Source: Thermophilibacter provencensis
Lineage (GTDB): Bacteria; Actinomycetota; Coriobacteriia; Coriobacteriales; Atopobiaceae
DNA length: 64,000 nucleotides
Assembly (NCBI RefSeq): GCF_030372065.1
Contig: NZ_JAUDEA010000001.1
Location: 124,001-188,000, forward strand
Direction of reading: 5' to 3'
This document shows positions 57,978-64,000 of the stretch, piece after piece. Made by a program: the position numbers and the translations under genes. The notes under the pieces were generated by a model. It worked only from the letters and a program-made list of their open reading frames with translations. It did not search any database and was not told the DNA's origin. Positions within the stretch are counted from its first letter, which is position 1, and every line of letters begins with the position of its first letter.

Positions 57978-59071
57978 TACGCGTTCGCCTCGACTTTCTT
58001 GCTCTTGGAGCCGATAGATGCGATGAAGGCCTTGATGGCGGGAAGCTTGATCATTGCCATACCCGCCACGGCGAAGATGATGATGAGGCCGCGCGTGATG
58101 TCGATGATGGCGGTGGGAACGCCGATGACGCTCTGCATCATCGTGCCGCCCGTGGAGAGGATGCCGAACAGAATTGCCACAACGATGGCGGCAATCGGGT
58201 TGAGCTGGGCAATGAGCGCGATGGCCACGCCGTCGAAGCCAAAGCCCGAGCCAAAGCCGTCAGCAAGACGGTAGGGCGCCTTGCCCAGAAGCTCGATCGA
58301 GCCGCCCATGCCGGCGATGGCACCGGAGATGACAAAGGAGAGCAGGACGAGCCTGCGCACCGGGAAGCCGTTGACGCGCGCCGCCGTCTGGTTCATGCCC
58401 GTGGCGCGGATCTTGAAGCCAAAGGAGGTGCGGAAGAGCACGTACCAGATGACGATGCCGAGGATGATCGCCATGAGCACGCCAATATGGGCGCTCAGGA
58501 GCTCGGGAAGTCGTCCGTCCTTGGGGATGGCGGGCGTCTTGGGCAGGCCCTGGTCGGAGAAGAGGTTCTTGAAGACGAACTCCATGAAGTACATGGCCAC
58601 GTAGTTGAGCATGATCGTGGTGATCATCTCGTTGAGGCCGCGGGTGATCTTCATGATGCCCGGCAGGAGGCCCCAGATGCCGCCGACCACGATGCCGGCG
58701 ATGAGGCCGAGCGCCAGGGCGGCGGGGCCGGTGAGGCCCAAGCCGAAGACGGTGAGCGCGGTGGCGCAGCCACCCATGATGAACTGGCCCTCGCCGCCGA
58801 GGTTGAAGACGCCGCACTTGTAGGCAAAGACGGCCGCGAGGCCCGTGAAGATCAGCGGGCAGGCGCGCTCGAGGGTCTTGCCGATCTTGGGCAGGTCGCC
58901 CAGCGAGCCCTGGAGCAGGGCGGCGTAGCCCTGCAGGGGGTTCTTGCCAAGACAGGCGATGATGATGGCGCCCACGATGAGGGCGAGAAGCACGGAGGCG
59001 ACGGGCGTGAGGACCATGAGGGTCTTCTCGCGACGCTCCTCCGCGCTGAGCGTGTGCTTTGACTTGGTCAC
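57977..59071 (-). CDS. ABC transporter permease (NupP/YufP-like)
   Basis: 364 aa. About ten helices with ACPLIFTGLAAVFAYKCGVF, NLGGEGQFIMGGCATALTV and RATGMNQTAARVNGFPVRRL, typical of nucleoside-type BPD_transp_2 permeases. Forms a heterodimer with the permease encoded just downstream. The ATPase gene ends 11 bp upstream. Confidence 0.88.
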   Translation of the reverse strand: MTKSKHTLSAEERREKTLMVLTPVASVLLALIVGAIIIACLGKNPLQGYAALLQGSLGDLPKIGKTLERACPLIFTGLAAVFAYKCGVFNLGGEGQFIMGGCATALTVFGLGLTGPAALALGLIAGIVVGGIWGLLPGIMKITRGLNEMITTIMLNYVAMYFMEFVFKNLFSDQGLPKTPAIPKDGRLPELLSAHIGVLMAIILGIVIWYVLFRTSFGFKIRATGMNQTAARVNGFPVRRLVLLSFVISGAIAGMGGSIELLGKAPYRLADGFGSGFGFDGVAIALIAQLNPIAAIVVAILFGILSTGGTMMQSVIGVPTAIIDITRGLIIIFAVAGMAMIKLPAIKAFIASIGSKSKKVEANA

Positions 59072-59082
59072 CTTGCTACCTC

Positions 59083-60594
59083 CTACTTCCCTGCCATGGC
59101 CAGCGAGATCTCCTTGATGGGCGGGTTGGCGCCGGGGTAGGTGCCCATGATCTCACCCTCAAAGAGAACGACGATGCGGTCCGAGAGCTTGAGGACCTCG
59201 TCAAAGTCGGCCGAGATGAGCAGCACCGCGCAGCCCGCGTCTCGCTGGGCCACGATCTGCTTGTGGATGAACTCGGTGGCGCCGATGTCAAGGCCACGCG
59301 TGGGATAGACGGCCACGAGCAGCGTGGGGGCGCCGTCGAGCTCGCGGGCGAGAATGACCTTCTGCTGGTTGCCGCCCGAGAGGCTACGCGCCGTCTGGTT
59401 GACGGAGGTGCAGCGGATGTCGTTCTCCTGGCGCTTCTCCTCGGCAAACTCGGCGATGGCACCCATCTTGAGCCACGCGCCGTGACCGGAGGAGAACCTG
59501 TCCGAGGTGGTCTGCTTGAGCACGAGGTTCTCGGCGACGGTCATGTCGCCCACGAGGCCCATCTTGTTGCGGTCCTCGGGAATGTTGCCCACTCCCGCGC
59601 CGATGAAGGCCTCGGGCGAGAAGAGCGCGATCTTGGCGCCGTCCGGGCCGGTAACTTCGCCGGACTCCGGGGAGATGAGGCCCGTGACGAGCTCGGCGAG
59701 CGGGGTCTGGCCGTTGCCGTCGATGCCCGCCACGCCCAAGATCTCGCCGCGGTGAATGGTGAGCGAGACGTCCTTGAGGCCGCCGTGCTTGACCTCGGGG
59801 TGGTAGGAGACGTTCTTGAGCGTGAGCTCGGGGGCACCCGCCTCCTCGACCTTCTCGTACACGCTCTCGGTGAACTTCTGTCCAATCATGAGGTCGGCGA
59901 GCTCCTGCTCGGTGGTGTCGGCAACGCGCACCGTCTCGACGGACTCGCCGCGGCGCAGCACCGTCACGCGGTCGGAGATCTGCATGACCTCGCGCATCTT
60001 GTGCGAGATGAAGATGATCGACTTGCCCTCGGAGGTGAGCGAGTTCATGATGTCAAAGAGGCCCTGCACCTCGAGGTCGGTGAGGACGGCCGTGGGCTCG
60101 TCGAGGATAAGCAGCTCGGCGCCGCGGAAGAGCACCTTCATGATCTCGACGCGCTGCTGCATGCCGATGGACATCTCGCCCACGCGCTCGTCGAGGTCGA
60201 TCTCAAGGCCGTAGCGCTCCATGAGCTCCTCGACGGTCTTGCGGTCGTCTGCCTTCTGGAGCATCAGGGACTTGTGGCGCTTGTCGCCGAGGATGATGTT
60301 CTCGAGGCCCGTCATGTTCTCGATGAGCATGAAGTGCTGGTGCACCATTCCGATGCCCTGCGCGACGGCGTCGGCCGGGGAGGCGATCCTCACCTCTTTC
60401 CCGTTGATAGAGATGGTGCCCTCCGTCGGCTGGTAGAGGCCGATGAGGACGTTCATGAGCGTGGACTTGCCCGCGCCGTTCTCGCCGAGCAGCGTGTGCA
60501 CCTCACCCCGCTCCACTTCCAGGTTCACGTTCTTGTTCGCGTAGAACGAACCGAAGCGTTTGCTGATGTTCGTCATTCTCAGCAACTCGGCCAT
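59083..60594 (-). CDS. ABC transporter ATP-binding protein with two nucleotide-binding domains (NupO/YufO-like)
   Basis: 503 aa. First [12 protein letters not shown] Walker [12 protein letters not shown] signature, [12 protein letters not shown] Walker B. Second [14 protein letters not shown] signature; its Walker A is the degenerate GIDGNGQ form normal for this RbsA/NupO type. Energises uptake of nucleosides from the BMP lipoproteins. The ATG at 60594 follows GAAAGGTGGTAGGT. Start of the minus-strand operon with the two permeases; a -10-like TATAGT lies near 60636. Confidence 0.9.
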   Translation of the reverse strand: MAELLRMTNISKRFGSFYANKNVNLEVERGEVHTLLGENGAGKSTLMNVLIGLYQPTEGTISINGKEVRIASPADAVAQGIGMVHQHFMLIENMTGLENIILGDKRHKSLMLQKADDRKTVEELMERYGLEIDLDERVGEMSIGMQQRVEIMKVLFRGAELLILDEPTAVLTDLEVQGLFDIMNSLTSEGKSIIFISHKMREVMQISDRVTVLRRGESVETVRVADTTEQELADLMIGQKFTESVYEKVEEAGAPELTLKNVSYHPEVKHGGLKDVSLTIHRGEILGVAGIDGNGQTPLAELVTGLISPESGEVTGPDGAKIALFSPEAFIGAGVGNIPEDRNKMGLVGDMTVAENLVLKQTTSDRFSSGHGAWLKMGAIAEFAEEKRQENDIRCTSVNQTARSLSGGNQQKVILARELDGAPTLLVAVYPTRGLDIGATEFIHKQIVAQRDAGCAVLLISADFDEVLKLSDRIVVLFEGEIMGTYPGANPPIKEISLAMAGK

Positions 60595-60691
60595 ACCTAC
60601 CACCTTTCAGGGTCCTGTGCCGTCCCACCTAGCTATAGTACATGCGCCGCGCGATTTCGTCCCATCTTGCCACGCGACGGCAACCCTCGCC

Positions 60692-63469
60692 TCACCTTCT
60701 TGCATACGGCGTGTCTTCGAGCGGCAACCTTGTCTGGAGCCTGCCGGTGAGCGCGCGGTAGGCGTTCTGCACCGCCGGGGCAGTGGGAATCGTAGCGATC
60801 TCGCCGATGCCCTTGCCTCCGTAGGCAACCGGAAGCAGCTCGTCCTTCTCGACGTAGATGGCGTGGATGTTGGGGATGTCCGGGGCGCGGAAGAGGCCGA
60901 GCGTGCCAAACCTCACCTGCGGCACGCAGTCCTTGAGGTCAAAGCGCTCCGTGAGCGCGTAGCCCATGCCCATGAGCACCCCGCCCTCGATCTGGCCCTG
61001 GATGGCGATGGGGTTCACGACCTTGCCCGCGTCGTGCGCAGCGTAGACCTCGCTCACGCGGCCGTCGTCGTCCAGGATCACCACGTGCGTGGCAAAGCCG
61101 TAGCAGATGTGGCTCTTGGGGTTGGGCACGTCCGCGCCAAGCTTGTCGGTCCTCTCGAGGTACTCGTAGCCAAACTCGCAGCCCTCGAGCGCGCGGATGG
61201 CCGAGGACGGGTCCCTGGGGTGCAGGCCCTCGCCGGCGCGCAGGTGGGCGCCCCAGCCCTCGTAGGGCGTGCCGTCCAGGTACTCCGAGGTGATGCCGTC
61301 GCCCTTGGCGCGGACGGGCCCCTCGGGCGCGCCCTCGCCCGCCTCGACGCGCAGCATCGCGTCGCGCAGCAGGAAGGCGGCGCCACGCACGGCCTCGCCC
61401 GTCACCACGGTCTGGCGCGAGCCCGAGGTGGTGCCGGAGTCCGGCGCGGCCTCGGTGGAGCACTCGCCGTTGGCGACCTGCGCGCGCGGCAGGCCCGTGG
61501 CCTCTACGATGTCCTGGAGAAAGACGGTGTTGCAGCCCTGACCGATATCCGAGGTGGCGGCATAGGCAACGGCCACGCCGTCCTCCACGCGGATGAGGCA
61601 GCGCCCGGCGTCCGGCAGGCCAACGCCCACGCCGGCGTTCTTCATGGCACAGGCGATGCCCGCGTGACCGGGGTGGGCGTCGTAGGCGTCCTTGACGGCG
61701 AGCAGGGTCTCCTTAAGCGCCGTCGAGCAGTCGGCTATCTGGCCGTTGGGCAGCACCTCGCCCGGCTCGATGGCGTTGCGGAAGCGAATCTCCCACGGCG
61801 AGATGCCGACCTTCTCGGCGAGAAGGTCGACGAGGCACTCGAGCGCAAACTCGCTCTGGCACACGCCGAAGCCGCGAAACGCCCCCGCGGGCGGGTTGTT
61901 GGTGTACCAGCCGTAGCCGCGAATGTCGGTGTTCTGATAGCGGTAGGGGCCCACCGAGTGCGTGCAGGCGCGCTCGAGGACCGGGCCGCACAGGCTCGCG
62001 TAGGCGCCGGTGTCGAAGTTGATCTCGCAGTCGAGGCCGGTGAAGATGCCGTTCTCGTCGCAGCCGAGGGTGAAGGTGCCCTCCATGTAGTGGCGCTTTG
62101 GGTGAAAGTTGATGGACTCCTGGCGCGCGAGCTTGCACTTGACGGGGCGCTGGAAGCGATAGGCGGCAAGCGCGGCCAGATGCTGCACGGAGACGTCCTC
62201 CTTGCCGCCAAAGCCGCCGCCCACGAGCATGGTCTCCACGACCACGCGGTCCTGCTCGTCGTCCCAGCCAAACATGTGGGCGATCTCGTGGCGCGAGTCA
62301 TAGGCGCCCTGGTCGGTGGACTGCACCCACACGCCGTTCTTGTACGGGTGGGCGACGGCGCACTCCGGCTCCAGGAACGCGTGCTCGGTGAAGGGCGTCG
62401 TGAAGGTCTGCGTCGCCGTGTGGGCGGAGCCCGCGAGCGCTGCGGCAGCGTCGCCGCGGGTCACGTGGCGCTGCTGGCAGATGTTGTTCTCGAGAACGAC
62501 CTCGTTGCCAAAGGCGTGGTAGCTCTTGTGAAGGATGGGGGCGTCCTCGGCGCGGGCCTCGGAGATGGAGCGGACGGGCTCGAGCACCTCGTAGTCAACC
62601 TTCACGAGCTTCTTGGCCTTGGCGAGCGCCGCCTCGCTCTCCGCCACCACGAGGGCGATCGCGTCGCCCACGCAGCGGGTGACGTCGCCCTCGGCGATCA
62701 TGACGTCCCAGTCCTGGATGATGTGACCCACCTGGTTGACCGGCACGTCACGCGCCGTGAGGACGCCCAGGACGCCCGGCACCGCCTCCGCCTTGGAGGT
62801 GTCAATGCGCAGAACGCGGGCGCGCGGGTGGGAGGAGCGCACCGCGCTCGCATAGGCGAGGTCGGGATAGTCGCGCTCGTCGATGTCGTCCGGGTACTTG
62901 CCAAAGCCCAGGACCTTGGGGCGAACGTCCACGCGGAATGCCCGCTCGCCCACGCCGTAGGCGTCGCCCCGCTCGAGGCCCTCCTCGATCTGGGCCTCTC
63001 CACGCAGCACCCTGGCGGCGAGCAGGATGCCCTCGATGATCTTCTTGTAGCCGGTGCAGCGGCAGACGTTGCCGCGGATGGCTCTCCTGACCTCGTCCTC
63101 GGTGGGGTCAGGAACGTGGTGGATAAGACCCGCGCCGCTCATGACCATGCCGGGAATGCAGAAGCCGCACTGCACGGCGCCCACGGCGCCGAAGGCGTAG
63201 ACGAAGGCCTCCTGCTCCTCCTTGGGCAGACCCTCCACGGTCACGACGTCATGCCCCGCGGCCAGGCGCGTGGTGAGGACGCACGCCTTCGTGGCGCGGT
63301 CGTCCACGAGCACGGTGCAGGTCCCGCACGCCCCCTCGGAGCAACCGTCCTTGGCGCTCGTGATGTGGAGGTCGTCACGCAGGTAGCGAAGGAGCGGCTT
63401 GTCCTCGTGGGTGACGCGCTCCTCTCCGTTGACGGTGAAGCGGTACTCGGCGCTTGCGCTTGCAGCCAT
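60692..63469 (-). CDS. Selenium-type xanthine dehydrogenase: 2Fe-2S domain fused to Mo-binding domain
   Basis: 925 aa. Residues 10-155: two 2Fe-2S motifs (CSEGACGTCTVLVDD, QCGFCIPGM, CRCTGYKKI). From about 190: Mo domain with LVGGGFGGKED, GAFRGFGVCQSEFALE, ATSDIGQGCN and the C-terminal GKGIGEIATIPTAPAVQNAY catalytic Glu. No FAD domain, as in the selenium-dependent purine hydroxylases of Clostridia. ATG at 63469 after GGAGGAACAACC. The ferredoxin gene ends 11 bp upstream and is probably its electron carrier. Confidence 0.85.
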   Translation of the reverse strand: MAASASAEYRFTVNGEERVTHEDKPLLRYLRDDLHITSAKDGCSEGACGTCTVLVDDRATKACVLTTRLAAGHDVVTVEGLPKEEQEAFVYAFGAVGAVQCGFCIPGMVMSGAGLIHHVPDPTEDEVRRAIRGNVCRCTGYKKIIEGILLAARVLRGEAQIEEGLERGDAYGVGERAFRVDVRPKVLGFGKYPDDIDERDYPDLAYASAVRSSHPRARVLRIDTSKAEAVPGVLGVLTARDVPVNQVGHIIQDWDVMIAEGDVTRCVGDAIALVVAESEAALAKAKKLVKVDYEVLEPVRSISEARAEDAPILHKSYHAFGNEVVLENNICQQRHVTRGDAAAALAGSAHTATQTFTTPFTEHAFLEPECAVAHPYKNGVWVQSTDQGAYDSRHEIAHMFGWDDEQDRVVVETMLVGGGFGGKEDVSVQHLAALAAYRFQRPVKCKLARQESINFHPKRHYMEGTFTLGCDENGIFTGLDCEINFDTGAYASLCGPVLERACTHSVGPYRYQNTDIRGYGWYTNNPPAGAFRGFGVCQSEFALECLVDLLAEKVGISPWEIRFRNAIEPGEVLPNGQIADCSTALKETLLAVKDAYDAHPGHAGIACAMKNAGVGVGLPDAGRCLIRVEDGVAVAYAATSDIGQGCNTVFLQDIVEATGLPRAQVANGECSTEAAPDSGTTSGSRQTVVTGEAVRGAAFLLRDAMLRVEAGEGAPEGPVRAKGDGITSEYLDGTPYEGWGAHLRAGEGLHPRDPSSAIRALEGCEFGYEYLERTDKLGADVPNPKSHICYGFATHVVILDDDGRVSEVYAAHDAGKVVNPIAIQGQIEGGVLMGMGYALTERFDLKDCVPQVRFGTLGLFRAPDIPNIHAIYVEKDELLPVAYGGKGIGEIATIPTAPAVQNAYRALTGRLQTRLPLEDTPYARR

Positions 63470-63480
63470 GGTTGTTCCTC

Positions 63481-63972
63481 CTACCTGCCCGCGAAGAGGC
63501 CAAAGGCATCGGCGATGGCGTCGCGCGGACACTTGGTGGCGCACATGCCGCACGAGATGCAGAGCGCGTGGTCAATGCGCGCGCAGCCGTCCGCCACTCG
63601 GATGGCGCCCACGGGGCAGGCGCGCTCGCACATGCCGCAGCCAATGCAACTCGTGGCACAGACCTTGCGCGCCACGGGGCCCGGGTCGGGGTTCACGCAG
63701 CGCACGGCGATGCGCTGGTCGGGGTCGATCATCTCAATCACGCCCCGTGGGCAGGAGCGCGCGCAGAGGCCGCAGCCGCGACAGGCCTCGCGGTCCACGA
63801 CGGCAACGCCGCGCTCGCCGATGCTCACGGCGCCAAAGCGGCAGGCCTCGACGCAGGCCCCGCAGCCAACGCAGCCGTGCTCGCAGCACGGCCCGCCCTC
63901 GGTCGCGGGAGTTCCGCCGCCGCAGCGCACAAAGGCCACGGGACGCGGCTTGCGCGAGCGCTTCTCTCCCAT
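63481..63972 (-). CDS. Polyferredoxin, four 4Fe-4S motifs
   Basis: 163 aa. Four CxxCxxCxxxC motifs: CVGCGACVEAC, CRGCGLCARSC, CIGCGMCERAC and CISCGMCATKC, plus an N-terminal CGGG/CC cluster and a CVNPD...C pair, resembling RnfB-like polyferredoxins. Fits as an electron acceptor for the Mo hydroxylase at 60692, which has no flavin domain. ATG at 63972 with AGGGGAGAG upstream. Promoter lies beyond the window edge. Confidence 0.85.
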   Translation of the reverse strand: MGEKRSRKPRPVAFVRCGGGTPATEGGPCCEHGCVGCGACVEACRFGAVSIGERGVAVVDREACRGCGLCARSCPRGVIEMIDPDQRIAVRCVNPDPGPVARKVCATSCIGCGMCERACPVGAIRVADGCARIDHALCISCGMCATKCPRDAIADAFGLFAGR

Positions 63973-64000
63973 GTCTCTCCCCTCTTTCCCTCAAGCCCGC

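Noticed and set aside
59083-60594. Degenerate Walker A (GIDGNGQ) in the second ATPase domain as an inactivating change
   Set aside because: This form is normal for two-domain RbsA/NupO-type ATPases.
1-64000. tRNA and rRNA genes
   Set aside because: No sequence that I can recognise as a tRNA or rRNA gene was found in the intergenic regions; a tRNAscan run would settle it.

Overview
The window is 64 kb of GC-rich, densely coded bacterial DNA. Strong GGAGG/GAAAGG ribosome binding sites, many GTG starts, a sortase-anchored LPxTG-like surface protein and Tat/lipoprotein signals on the binding proteins point to a Gram-positive actinobacterium. The gene content suits an anaerobic gut or oral Coriobacteriia member (Atopobiaceae/Olsenella-like): selenium-type molybdenum hydroxylase, purine catabolism, Old-Yellow-Enzyme-type NADH:flavin oxidoreductase, stand-alone TipAS and DUF5714 proteins. 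The taxon is inference; no rRNA or tRNA gene was seen.

Layout. 0-9 kb is mostly housekeeping: the tail of an ABC ATPase, rpiB, a lipase/CmpB pair, a LysR regulator, an SDR, a metallo-hydrolase, a ProX-GNAT fusion and a DUF1016 nuclease. 9.4-19 kb is accessory: three or four uncharacterised acidic proteins (two clearly paralogous), RtcB followed by a WYL regulator and an AT-rich gene with a possible HhH-GPD-like C-terminus, a small gene under a 10-bp-arm operator, and a tiny-ORF/Doc/phosphoribosyltransferase operon. 19-29 kb holds a UvrD-like helicase-nuclease, a repeat-rich intergenic region with a 53-bp perfect inverted repeat, an OYE-family reductase and a large cell-wall protein. 29-32 kb holds panE, a guanidinium exporter under a guanidine-III-like riboswitch, and a Panacea/YafQ toxin-antitoxin pair with a 38-bp perfect palindrome. 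32-46 kb is a patchwork of small membrane proteins, XRE regulators and fusion proteins: ArsC-ArsR-P-loop kinase, GrpB-cytidine deaminase, Ogt-GNAT. It also has a nonsense-interrupted gene, a deletion scar, and an ATPase gene bounded by a 43-bp direct repeat that copies the 3' end of its neighbour.

46-64 kb is a coherent purine-salvage/catabolism region, nearly all on the minus strand: an NCS2 nucleobase permease; a three-subunit xanthine dehydrogenase (xdhA-xdhB-xdhC, overlapping stops and starts); an amidohydrolase-fold guanine deaminase; two near-duplicate BMP-family nucleoside-binding lipoproteins; a CDA-fold (possibly guanine) deaminase; an ABC nucleoside importer (ATPase plus two permeases); and a second, fused FeS-molybdenum hydroxylase with a polyferredoxin. 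Together these could import purine nucleosides and bases, deaminate guanine to xanthine and move electrons from purine-ring oxidation to ferredoxin.

The strongest leads are the ArsC-ArsR-kinase fusion, the guanidine-III-like riboswitch, the direct-repeat-flanked ATPase, the Panacea/YafQ locus with a palindrome that places a ribosome binding site and ATG on both strands, the Doc/PRTase operon, and the dispersed GGGGACGTG...GGGACAGGCC palindromic element.
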